Assembly: GCA_050084985.1 (NCBI GenBank)
Contig: JBITNC010000002.1
Coordinates: 27,280,001 to 27,344,000, forward strand
DNA from: Nageia nagi
Lineage: Eukaryota; Pinophyta
Direction: 5' to 3'
DNA: 64,000 nt
The first letter of the stretch is position 1; every line of letters starts with the position of its first letter. Below the pieces are notes generated by a model. It saw only the letters and a list, made by a program, of their open reading frames with translations. It ran no database searches and had not been told where the DNA came from. A program made the position numbers and the translations under genes. This document shows positions 1 to 15,086 of this stretch, piece after piece.

Positions 1-833
1 TATGCATATTGTCTCTACTACTTAGAAAGAGTCTTGACCATTAACATACATTATTAGTACTATCTTTGACACATTGACATTTGAAGTAAGATTATCTTCG
101 TATTGATTTCTTATTATTTGCAAATCTTATTCAATTAAAACTACTACCATATGTTAAAAATAGCAAATGTCCTCAACATCCACATCAAAATTAAAATTAC
201 ATATCATAGAAAACAAAGATAATGTATCTACAATTACAACCTTAGCATTCATTATTATGTACCAAAGTGATTAATTTCTAATGAAAAGACACATCCCATA
301 GATCTATGTTGACCTCATTTATCATTTTATATTGATATCATTTACTATTACTCAGATATTTCAGGGTCCACTCCAGAATGACCCCGACACAACACATCAC
401 CTCCCTTGGAATGCTGAACATGCAGGCAATCCAAGACGAAACAAACAGTAAAACCCATCAAATATGGTTATCAATACCATAAACTTGATAATTTTATATC
501 TGCAAATCAATACAGAAAAGACAGCTTTTACAGAGCAGTGATCACAACCCATTTCCATTGGATACAATGGTGTTACATATATATCTTTTAATAATAACGA
601 ATAGCAGCAATAGAGAAAATTTGAGACATCTACAATTACATCCGGGTATATATATAATTCCATGGAGCCAGCCCTTCGCATATCATGGACTGGACAGACA
701 TATATTAAGAGCCTGACCCACTCCCAACCCCCCCGTACAAAAATAATGGAGATCACGTCTTCCTGCCAGTTTCATGTCTCACTTTACTTGGTTGGATGAG
801 GTTGGTCAGTTCACGGTATATCTCTCTTTTGCC
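1..833. other. 3' flank of the glucanase gene, no gene recognised
   Basis: This AT-rich stretch lies downstream of the minus-strand glucanase gene. A 119-codon open frame on the minus strand (397-756) has no recognisable domain and may overlap the transcript's 3' end, so I do not call it a gene. I see no transposon signature here. Confidence 0.4.
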
Positions 834-839
834 TTTATT
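834..839 (-). terminator. Candidate polyadenylation signal of the glucanase gene
   Basis: Read on the minus strand these six bases are AATAAA. They lie about 170 bp past the stop codon at 1007, a usual distance for a plant 3' untranslated region. Such hexamers are common in AT-rich DNA, so only the position supports the call. Confidence 0.35.
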
Positions 840-1006
840 TTTCCATGGTTTCATCTTCTTACAAAATCTGCCATGGACATTATACTTTAACACAAGTCAG
901 AAAGATACTTAGTTAGCTGGTCAGTGAAATCTAACGTATCCAATATACTTCCCTTCCTTACAAGGGATTCCTTTTTGAACCCTTTTTTTTTTGGTCTTAC
1001 AGATTA

Positions 1007-5229
<4,223 letters not shown>

Positions 5230-5990
5230 TCACTTCTACTATTCAACACAACATCATACAAAACAAATCCCCTGAAAGATAAAACAGAGCCTCAACAGCA
5301 ATGCAAGAAAGTCCCATCATTGCTGGATCCATCACTGGGCATCATTTCAACATCAGACACTGCACAATGCCAATAATTGTTCCTTCTGTTCCTCAGAAAA
5401 AAAGATGAAAAATAATCTCCAGAAATGAAGTGTGCTGACATATATTTTGGAGCTGAACTTATTCAGATCAAATCATGCCATATCAAAATGGGTAAAGAAT
5501 TCAGCAAGGCTCATTAAATGAAAACTTCCCCCTCTCAACATTCTCAATCAGACAGTCCATGTACTAATACTCCATGCCCAGTGGACTAAGACTAGTCTAA
5601 AACTCAGCATTAAAGCTTACCAACAAAGTTGGAACTCTTCTTAATTTGGCGGGATGGATGCTGCCAGGGCCCACAGAAGCAAAACTCAGCTTTTTGAACA
5701 TTAGAAATCATCTACAGCAATCAGCTAAGTAAAAAAAAACACCCCATGATTTGATTTTTTCCAAATTTTCTAATCACACATGGCTTGATTTCTTTGCAAA
5801 AAGTGATGTGAGTGTGCCGTCGACGGAAATCATGGTTGTGGGCATGACCGTCTGTTGTTGTTGTTGGTGAAAGGAGATTCAGATGCGAGATTTGTGGTAG
5901 CGTTTCATGCGGCCTAAATTAGGGAGACCGTTATTTGCGGTTCAGCATATTTATGTGTAAAAAGGGTGATATAATATAACGGCAGTTTTT
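5230..5990 (-). promoter_or_regulatory. Putative 5' UTR and core promoter of the glucanase gene
   Basis: Upstream of the start codon the minus strand shows a CAA-rich stretch (5853-5867), typical of plant 5' leaders. Further up are two TATA-like strings, at 5945-5954 (CATAAATATG) and 5968-5980 (GTTATATTATATC). The sequence around 5800-5940 is more GC-rich than its surroundings. The transcription start would then fall near 5910-5940. The leader may contain an intron; I cannot decide from sequence. Confidence 0.3.
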
Positions 5991-6198
5991 ACAGTTAGGT
6001 TGGACTTGGGCCTTCTGCATTTGTAAATTCTGTAAGAAATTGATTGCTTTTACATCATGAAACTTCTTTTTTTTTTTCTGGGTAAGAGTTTTCAATGAGG
6101 GATGTGCTGAAAAACGGGGATGACGGTCTTGTAAGTAAATTCCTGGTAGACTGAAGTCTGCATGCAATTCGCCTAAAGCAATCCAGTCAACAAGGGAA

Positions 6199-6280
6199 TC
6201 TTGCTGCATTGACAGAGTCTATGAGAAGAAATTTCTTTATCTTGCTGCATTGACATAGTATATGAGGAGAAATTTCTCCA
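6199..6280. repeat. 41-bp tandem duplication upstream of the glucanase gene
   Basis: Units 6199-6239 and 6240-6280 both begin TCTTGCTGCATTGACA and share the palindromic GAAATTTC. They differ at a few positions. The pair lies roughly 1 kb upstream of the start codon, within the possible distal promoter. Confidence 0.8.
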
Positions 6281-7045
6281 TGCTGTTTTGTTGCATCAAT
6301 CTGCACCTTGCTTGAAGCATGCATGCTGCATGGAATGGATCGTGATCTATTAAGACAACTTCAACCGACAGAAAGGTTTTCAATGAATAATAGTCTACCA
6401 TAAGATTAAGTCAAAGTTATCATTTGCTTCCTCGTTTTATCTATTCAATAGGATTTTCAAGATTTGATTGCAGTAGTAAATTAATTTCTAAATTAGGGAT
6501 GATTTTCAACAAAAAAAAGTTGGTGTAACATCTTAATTTCATAGGAATGATCTTTAAAAAAGAGTTTATATCTAATAGTTTAACATATATTTGTCTATCA
6601 AGTAAAAATGTGTATGATCTTTATACCCTAAGGGAGTTGATAAAGTAATTGAAATGTTATTGTTCAAATCTTATTTTTATATAGTAAATTTTCTTGTGTA
6701 TATATATTAAATGGTTGATAATATTATTTTTTATGTTAGGTATTTTTATTATTATTTATTTTTATATAATTTTTATTATTAATATTTTTTCTTAAGGTTA
6801 CTATTTTATCCTACGAAGGTCAATTTGGAATACATATGTATTATATTTTATTTATTCGCATGAATTATTCAATAATTTTTTTTGAATGAAAAATCCTTTC
6901 TATTATATTAAGAAACATTCTTCATAAAAATCTTGCACAAATCTATGATGAAATCCACATCGTTGTTGGCATATGTTGTCTATGTAAGTAATGTGGACAT
7001 CACGCTTATGGCTATTACACTAATATCATAACCTTCATGTAGGCC
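6281..7045. other. AT-rich spacer, nothing recognised
   Basis: From about 6480 this becomes strongly AT-rich, without open frames or terminal repeats. It may include the untranslated leader of the gypsy fragment starting at 7046, but no LTR or primer-binding site is visible. Confidence 0.4.
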
Positions 7046-8156
7046 ATGATGCCTAAACTTACGAAAATGGTTGAACAAGTTGTTACAAGACATTTGAAGC
7101 GAGCGTCTACAAGTGCTACTCAAAATCCTTCTCTTGTCAGGCTAGCTGAGAGGGTTTCCAAAATTGATACACATCAAAAAGCCCAACAAAAGCAAGAATA
7201 CTATGATGTTGTATTTATTTCACCCTTATTGGAGGAGATCCTCAAATTTCCCCAACCACGCGATCTCAAAATCCCCCAAGTTCAAGATGTTCAATGGCGA
7301 TCATGACTTGAAAAAACATCTTGTGAGAGTTTAGGAGGAGTACCTACTAAGATTGGGAGCCAAAGATGAGTTGATGGCCATGTTTTCCCCAAGGATTTTG
7401 AAGGGAGACATCAACCAATGGTTATATAATCTATCACTCAATTCTATTGATTCTTTCAAGTCTCTCATTAAAGCATTTATGGATCAATATAAGCATAACA
7501 TCAAGCAGCAATGAATAATCACATAATTGTGTTCTCTACACCAAGGATCCAATGACATAATGGATAAGTACATTCCATGGTTCAAAAAGGTATGACAATC
7601 TACAAGAAGCAAAACAGATAAAATTGAGATTTATTGTATTTTTGTTGACTCTATCCTTCCCATTCTCAAAAAATATTCCATTGATTATATTGATACGGGA
7701 TTTGGAAGCATGACAAAAAGATTTTTGGTAAAAGAAATTTTTGTACTTGAGTTGGGAGGACTCAAGTATGGATCTAATTCCTACAATAAAGAAGTTCACA
7801 AGCCTTATGTAAATAAAGATGAGAAAAATGCCAATAGGGATTATGCATTGATATTGACTATATCAACCACACAAAGGGCCTCTAAATTCACTTTTTCAAT
7901 TCCTCCAAGATTCATCTTCCAAGATCTTGTCAAGAAGGGACTCTTGAAGCCTTTGGATAGGAGAGCACAAGATGACAATATGTATTATGATAATCAATAT
8001 TTTAACTATTCTTACCACCAAAAGAGAGGTTGTACTACAAATCAATCCAAACTATTAGAGGATGCAATCTTGAATCTAATTACACAAGGAAAGTATGAAG
8101 TAAAGGATACTAAAGACTCCCAATTACTAATCATCCAATCCTATTTCAGTGGATGA
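7046..8156 (+). pseudogene. gag pseudogene of the Tat-like gypsy relic
   Basis: An N-terminal open segment (7046-7306, 86 codons) runs to PRDLKIPQ, then a frameshift leads to the gag core near 7320-7700. There LRLGAKDELMAMF, then PRILKGDINQW and IKAFMDQYKHNIKQ are the typical capsid-region motifs of plant Ty3/gypsy elements. A later open segment (7710-8156, 148 codons) carries the end of gag. The family role is the structural protein of the virus-like particle; stops at several points make this copy non-functional. Confidence 0.8.
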
Positions 8157-9829
8157 AGACATATGTGCACCAATTTGAAAAGGTCATGCATCCAAGATCA
8201 ATCCCTAATTCTATCACAATTGAGCAAGTAAGTCTTCCACCTAATCCTAAATCATACAATATGATAGAGTAATTGAAAAATAATCAAGTAAAAATTAACT
8301 TGTGTGAGCTTATTAGTATTTATGCCCACATATGGAGATCTTGTATGATGTATTTAAAAAAGAGAAGTTTCCTAGTAATATTTTTGATTTCAAATTTTCT
8401 AATAAAATTAAGTCCCTTAAATATTATCATGCCATTACTTTTGATGATAAATATTTTCTTAAAAAGGAAATTGTTGATGAATATATAGCTCTCTTTATCA
8501 CACCTATGATTGAGGGATGGGAAATTAAGAGATTTATGATAAATCTTGGATCAGGTGTCAATATTTTCTCATAAAAGTTTTTACAATATTTAGAAAAGAA
8601 TAGCCTTAACAATCCCACCCCTGGATGAGTCCACTCTTCAAATAAGAGATTTTGATAATGTGTATAAAAGATCACTTAGTATTTCTTCTATTATAATCCA
8701 GTTAGGACCAATAATAATTCAATCTTTATTTGATGTCATGAATTGAAAGCTTTCCTATAATTTTCTCTCAAGGATACCTTGGATCCATGAGATGAGGGAA
8801 ATTCCATCCACCTTGTACAAATTATCTCAAGTTCAAATATGAAGGGTAGATTCATTTAGTGGTAGTAGATCTTAAGCCTTATGCACTATGCAATTTGGTT
8901 GATCTGAATATTGATGGATTAGATATGCATCATATAAATTTATTTAGTATTCCTCACAAAGAGCACAAATATATGCTATTGAAAGCAAAAATAAACTAAA
9001 AAGTTATGGAGATTGGTATGAGTACATACATAATAGTGTGGTATGAACAACATATATGTTGTATGGAGGGGAGTTCACAACATGCAGATGAAGACTAATC
9101 AACCATTATTGCTCCACAAATTCTCTATCACCTACTCCTGATCCTGAGATAGATAAAAAGATGCAATCATATATAGGTAAGCTTCGTAGTGACTCTATTC
9201 CATCTCCTTTCGTTAAAAAGTATGGGAAAATCAAATATGGGAATGCCTTCTTTTCCATTAGATTTAGGCTCTAAAAAAGATAAAGTTTTGGGATGTACTC
9301 ATTACATTGTTAATTCTTTAGGACCTATTAAGTTTTTTCCACAATATAACTTGATTGAGAAATCAGATGAGATTGATGAGGAATTTATGGATTGATGTTG
9401 ATATTCCACTTAAGTTTGATTATTTTTCCATTGATGATATTTTGCTTAATACATGAAGGCAAAGTTTAAGCTACCCAAATCAAACAATAAAATAAATATG
9501 CATTATATCCTTAGTTAACATGGATACTTTGGGCAAGAGATAAATTTCAAAAAGGTGTTTCAAGAATAGCAAGTTGCTAATGAGGAGGCTAAGATAACTG
9601 ATGTTCCTAGGTTAGATGAGCTTCCTTGTTTGTTTAAAAAATATGAGGAATTAACATTACCAGTTCAATGGTTACTTTATATCAATATCGATACTATTAG
9701 AAAACCAAGGGAGGTCAAGATTGGAGCTAGTCTTGATCTAAATTAATAAGAAAGGTACAAAGATAATTTTCTTACATAGTATAAATTTTAATTAGTCTTA
9801 CTCTAATATGCCTAGTTTAGATCCATATT

Positions 9830-10147
9830 TTGGCATGCATAGTTTACCACTCAAAAAGGGGCTAAACATGTAAAGAAAAATATTAAAAAGATGAATCTCT
9901 CTAAACCATTGTTGGTTAACAAAGAGATAGAAAAGTATTTGAATGTTCGATTTATTAGACCAATAAATTATTCTAAATGTATGGCTAATATAGTTCATGT
10001 TACAAAGCCAAATGGAGAAATAAAGATTTGTATTGACTTTAAAGATATCAATAGTGCTTGCCCATAAGATGATTTTCCTTTTCCAAATATTGATATGATT
10101 ATGGATAGCATAGTTGATCATGATACTTTATCTTTTATGGATGGCAA
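9830..10147 (+). pseudogene. Truncated reverse transcriptase of the Tat-like gypsy relic
   Basis: The frame reads KIEKYLNVRFIRPINYSK-like sequence, then VTKPNGEIKICIDFKDINSACP, an in-frame stop where lysine is expected, then DDFPFPNIDMIMDSI and LSFMDG. These are reverse transcriptase blocks 1-3 of Ty3/gypsy elements. The catalytic YxDD block would lie downstream but is absent, because unrelated sequence begins at about 10148. Confidence 0.85.
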
Positions 10148-11769
10148 AGAAATCTAAAAACCTTCAAACATCTCAAATGCTTTCATGCATAGTAGCTCAT
10201 CTCAGTACTCATCACAAAACCATGCATTTTGACAAGGTACTTATACATTATTGTATATTTTTATCTCAACTTTATTTTTATTTTTTTTGCAGCATGGGTA
10301 TCATACATCTTTTTATGGAGTGTCCATGCCCTTCTTTAAAAAAATTGAAAAAATAGTTTTTTTGTTTATGAAAATTAGTTTACTGGGGAAAATGGGAAAA
10401 TAGTGTTTGAAAACCAAAATTTTGGTAGGCACTATTTGAGAGAAAAAAAATGCGAAAAAAGAATCCCATTTTTGAAAATCAACTTACTAGGATAAATAGG
10501 CAGGTAATTCATGAAACCTAGGTTCTTGGTAGGGATTATTTGGCAAAAAATAAATATGTTTATGAAAACCAGCTTGTTAGTGCAAACAAAGCAAGTAACT
10601 TAAGGAAGCAAAAAAAGAAGATAGATCCAAAAAACATATGGTGTTCACACCATCCAAGAACTGTAGCTACAATGTCAATGCTCTTCATTCCTCCTCTAAT
10701 GAAATCTCAGTCTTCTTTGTCAATGAAAGGATTTGGAAAGTGTCTGTGATCATCATACTCCTTAGCAGTAGTCGAATGAATCTTGAATCACCATATTAAT
10801 TATTGCCCACATCATGTAACAAAGATACCAATTTCTTAAATGTTTTGTCTTAATCATCCAAATGATGGATTCCCTTGAGGTAACCAAGTTAAAAAGGGGC
10901 AAGGAAGGAGCTTCATCAAAGGTTCATACCATTGAAAAAAGTCCAAATTTTTAGAACTTATTCTTCTTCTCTATTTATTTGGACATGTAATTTCATTTCT
11001 TTCTATTACAACTTCAAATAGGGGAAAATGTAGCCACCTAAATATGATTTATGTTTTATATACAATTATAGTTTAGGTAATAAGAGTATAAAGTGTTAAA
11101 AGGTGTTGAACGTATAAAACGAAACATCATAATCAATATAATTGATGTAAATATTAATAAAAGCACCACATGCTATGTAACTCATGTAGATCTCAAGAAG
11201 CAATGATACCCAAGGTACTTAGTTATAAAATAAACTTAACAGCAAAACATTCCGTATAAGATAACCAAATGATCAGATAGATCAACTAACTATTTTATGA
11301 ATGTTCATATTATCATTATTTCTATTTTGAAATTCAGTTATTACTACTTACAAAATATTATATTTATTTTATAATATAATGTAAATACTTAAAAAAAAAC
11401 TTAAATAATCAAGATCCCTTAGTGTTTTCTAATCATTGTATCAATATCTCAATCATGTGTTACATGTTTTTCACTTTTCATAGTACTTATCTTCTATAAT
11501 TTATTCTCTCGTAATAAGAAGTTTCAAAAGTTGTAATTAATCTTTAATAATTAAAAAAAAAAATATCACAAGTTTTCTATACTCACAATAACTTCAAATA
11601 TTGTTGAATCACCATAAATATAACATTTTTTAATTAATACCATATCATCTTTAAACATCGTGCATTACATCATATTGGGTTTGATCAAGGAAAGTGAAAT
11701 TTGAACATTTATGAAGAATGAGACAAACCTATAGACTATATTAATCAATTAATAGCTTAGATATACTTT
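10148..11769. other. AT-rich spacer, nothing recognised
   Basis: After the break in the gypsy relic, this sequence has short open frames only (for example 10114-10356 and 10540-10749), none with recognisable domains. From about 11030 it is very AT-rich and resembles intergenic DNA. I see no LTR ends, RNA genes or long repeats. Confidence 0.4.
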
Positions 11770-12030
11770 AGTACGGTTGGTGAGGAAAGATCATGTGGCG
11801 CGAAATCTTTTTTTGTGGCCCCACAATGTTGATATTGTCGTATCTGAGACTCTTTGTAGTGATAAAGGTGACACGTGTCCACAATGGTGGGATAGATTTC
11901 CGTACGTCGGTTGGCACGCGAAAAGTAAATGTTAAGGGATTTTAAACGTGGAATTAATTTGTCATTGCGCTCAACCCATTTCTTTACCCGTAGCGTAAAT
12001 ACATAGGAAGTTTTAGATTTCCTATGTTTT
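11770..12030 (+). promoter_or_regulatory. GC-richer island with G-box and E2F-like motifs
   Basis: This 260-bp stretch stands out from the surrounding AT-rich DNA. It contains a perfect 10-bp palindromic G-box, GACACGTGTC (11870-11879), and GCGCGAAA (11798-11805), which matches the plant E2F consensus. It also holds several CG dinucleotides and an imperfect hairpin (arms 12001-12009 and 12019-12027). No gene follows it recognisably: next comes spacer, then the LINE. It could be an orphaned promoter or part of the LINE's 5' region. Function is inferred from motifs only. Confidence 0.3.
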
Positions 12031-12539
12031 TTAAAACTAAACTAGTTATCAAACCCTTGTGCGATGGGCATGCACAAGTTTTTTTTTTTTTTATTGTAAT
12101 ATTTTCAATTATATAAATTGTACATGATTGTAATATTTACATTAAATATACATACATAAATTTTTGTTGGTATTATATTTATATCATAATGTAAATAATG
12201 TTGGATACTATCCTTTTAGTTGAGGTAGGTTGGAAACCATTCATTCAGCTGTAAAAAAATATACAATTCTTATAAGTAGTAGCATTAGGAAAAGGTAGAA
12301 TGTAATAATGAAATGAAATTAAATATAAAGTAAATTACTAATGCTTTGATCATGTATGAGTCGAATGCTTTGCTTAGGGTTTCACATCGCCTTGGATAGT
12401 GTATCAAGAGTTCATTTTGGGCTCTATGCACCATGTCACCAATAGTAACATCATCTTACAGGGCATTGGTACAATTTTTTATATGGAAATTACTATTCAG
12501 CAGCTTCAACTCAAGTTGGAGCTGCTGGTATGAGTAATG
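12031..12539. other. Spacer leading into the LINE; possible LINE 5' region
   Basis: No open frame is recognised. From about 12400 the sequence becomes less AT-rich and runs into LINE ORF1, so it may be that element's 5' untranslated region. The LINE's true 5' end cannot be placed. Confidence 0.35.
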
Positions 12540-13200
12540 ACACCTAAGGAGCCCCAAAAGTTCATCCCGAAGGTTTATTTCGAGGTAATCTCTCTGTTCC
12601 TGATCTTACTATCCTTGTTGATGAATTCAATAGTGCTTATGGTTGGCTTGAGAAGCATACCCTCATTGAGTATTTTTTGGGTCGTATTTCTATAGATACC
12701 ATTATCCGTAGTTGGGTTCAACAATATTAGACTGCTTATGGTACTGAAATAGAAGGAATACAAAACCTTACCAAGGTTTTTGATCATGGTACATGGTATG
12801 TTCAAAATTCTCTCTTGGTATTTCAACCATGGACTTGAGACTTTTCAGTGGACAAGGGGGCACCATTGGATGTTCTTGTTTGGGTTGAACTCCCTGGCCT
12901 CCCAGTCCCACTTTATCCTTTCCTGGAAAGTATTGTTTTCCCTTTGGGCACTTTTTTTTATGTGAAGTAACCAATATTTTATGGAGTGCATCCTTATAGA
13001 AGGGCTTGTGTTAAGATAGATCTTTCAAAAGATTTAAGAGACCATCTTGTCATCAAAGTTGGTCAATCTTCTTATTACCAATGATTGGTCTATATCAACT
13101 TGCCCAACACTTGCTATCGGTACCAATCACTTGAGCATAAAATTAGAGATTTCCCTCTTATGGAAGCCATGTTTAAGCTAGCAACCAGGCACCCAATAAA
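12540..13200 (+). pseudogene. LINE ORF1 (DUF4283-like nucleic-acid binding protein), decayed
   Basis: In one frame the translation runs from VDEFNSAYGWLEKHTL through HGTWYVQNSLLVFQPW and VDKGAPLDVLVWVELPGLP to a degenerate CCHC-type knuckle (CRY...SLEHKIRDFP near 13110-13160). This is the layout of ORF1 proteins of plant L1-type LINEs: a DUF4283 domain followed by a zinc knuckle that binds element RNA. In-frame stops, for instance after LVFQPWT and FFYVK, and lost cysteines show it is dead. ORF2 follows on the same strand. Confidence 0.75.
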
Positions 13201-13714
13201 GTAGCTACCCCAACTCCTACTTTGGATCTCAGCCTATGGCTAGACCCACTAGTTAGAATTGGAATGGAGAATCACACCAATGGATCGTAGTGGGTGAGAA
13301 AAATTATAATTGTTAATAAAATTCAATGCTTACTCCCATTGCTCCACTTTGTTGGTCCCCCACCTAGGCTATGACCTCTCAACCCATCCCTACACCCTAA
13401 CCACCCATTTTAGCCATTATACCCATCTCATCCCCAATCGCTATTCCTTGTATTTCTAGTTCTCATCAAGCTTTAGAGACCAATTATAAGGAGGCATTGA
13501 TGAGATCTAGTAGGTCTCATAGTCCTCCTAGAAGGTTGACCTTCAACTGCCAAGATAAGCATAACTTTAATGTGTTTGCTAGAACTAATCATGCCAACTT
13601 CCTTACAAATACTTACTCCATGCTTGGGGAATTAGGGGATAACAAGGAGTTGGACATGGAAGATGGTAAGATAAAAAATTCGAAGGTGATATGAACCTTA
13701 ACTCTGTTTAATTA

Positions 13715-13999
13715 TTTTTAGGTCATGGAATATTAGAGGGATGATGGAACTAGTACAAAAATATTCAATCTATAGTGAAATTGTAAAAGTCAATCATTTG
13801 TATAGGAAACCTGATATTCTCTATTTGTAAGAAGTTAAAATATCTGATTTTAAACCTTGAATGTGTTAGTTCCTTTTTATGGTCGGGCAACTTTTTCTAT
13901 ACTACCAATCATTTTCAAGGCAAAGGTGGAGCTATCATTTTTGTACCACCAAAGTGGAATTCTATGCTCATCTCTTGGGTTACGAACCCCTCAAACTAG
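13715..13999 (+). pseudogene. LINE ORF2 endonuclease, 5' part
   Basis: The frame opens with SWNIRGMMELV, the usual start of the apurinic endonuclease of plant LINEs, and continues with KPDILYL-EVK (the QETK block, with its glutamine codon changed to a stop). It then breaks at the gypsy insertion at 14000. Joining position 13999 to 19128, with one copy of ACTAG, restores an in-frame endonuclease reading PPKWNSMLISWV to IDGKPFSIVNI. That proves the two pieces were once contiguous. Confidence 0.8.
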
Positions 14000-14006
14000 G
14001 CAATGT

Positions 14007-15086
14007 TGTAATGATCTAAAATACAATTCAACTACATAATTAATAAATTCAATTACAAACACCTTGACATCAGGCTTATAGCATCAAACATAAGCATCCA
14101 AAACTTCAACCTAGCAATGTTAAGGTTAGGGTATCCACCTAAAGTATTATTAATGTAAGTACACCAATGTTTAAGCTAGGCAAGCTAATAATGATGAACA
14201 ACAATAAACAATGCCAACGTCTAGCTTACACATGCAAGATCAACCATTCACACTTCAATGTTGCATTCATGAGTAGAATAATAATATAATTTGAGATCCA
14301 AAAGCCCAATAATGGTATATATGATATTAATGATGTAATAATATCATTGGCCTCCAAGGAGCCAACTAGAATGCAATACAAATATCCTCTCTCACTTAAT
14401 TGATGATTTAACCATGGGACAATACGCTCCCTTAGAATAAGAATCCTCCTCACCAAAGGGGCCCTCCTTAGATCTTGGAAACCATCGAAGGTAGAAGTAA
14501 TGCCTCGAAATACCATTGGATGGGCAAAGGTGCTACACCAATAATGAGGCTCCAATGTTTATTTATACATTTTCTTTATCCGAATCTCACCTAAGAATCA
14601 TCACCTAGCTTCTTTAATCCAACATTGGCCTCTTGGGGGCTTGAAATACCCAACATGGGTTTTTAAGGGTCAAGCATGCTAATGTGGGGGACAAAGGTGT
14701 ATTTAGTGCCAACGTGTGAACTTGGGAGTGCTATGCATGCCCACGTGGGTCAAGGGGGTAGATATAGGGTCTAAGTATCATGCTAGGCTAAAGTGGGGGT
14801 ATAGGAGCCTCCCAAATCTTGGCACAAGCACATAGGTGATCGTCCATCACTTAATGTATAATAGAACTTAGGATTCCCATAATCATGTCTTAGGATCTCC
14901 AAGTATGATAAATACACCTAATCTAACCTTAGGAGGGAGATGTCCCACTTGGGGCTCATAATGGGATCCATTGACCCATCAAGTATCCTATCCTAAGTTA
15001 CAATAATGAAAGTGCAAATACATAAATAAATTATATTACAAAGATGAGCCTTTTGGACCCGCTAATTGAATAAAGGCAATATTACA
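14007..15086 (-). repeat. 3' LTR of gypsy D (complete, 1080 bp)
   Basis: Read on the minus strand it begins TGTAAT at 15086 and ends ATTACA at 14007, a perfect 6-bp terminal inverted repeat. It is preceded by the purine-rich GAGAGGGGAGG polypurine tract just after the chromodomain. TATAAATA lies at 14560-14567, and U3 holds a palindromic G-box, CCCACGTGGG (14740-14749). Positions 14007-14537 align with the right-hand LTR copy. Confidence 0.8.

Larger units (their letters stand above)
7046..10147 (+). mobile_element. Decayed Tat/Athila-like Ty3/gypsy fragment, no LTRs
   Basis: Translating the three plus-strand frames gives, in order, a retrotransposon gag domain (about 7046-7760), an aspartic protease region (about 8270-8840, with LGSGVN in place of the usual D-GSGVN and RIPWIHEM further on) and the start of reverse transcriptase (about 9830-10147). 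The order and protein style match the Tat/Athila branch of Ty3/gypsy. Homology stops right after the FMDG motif of the reverse transcriptase, so the element is truncated there; RNase H, integrase and both LTRs are missing. Several stops and frame changes make it a relic. Confidence 0.8.

Noticed and set aside
397-756. 119-codon minus-strand open frame downstream of the glucanase gene
   Set aside because: No recognisable domain and composition like non-coding DNA. It lies where the 3' end of the glucanase transcript or intergenic sequence is expected.
14002-14006. AATGT as the target duplication of gypsy D
   Set aside because: It has no match on the right side (CTAGT). ACTAG matches on both sides and restores the LINE frame.
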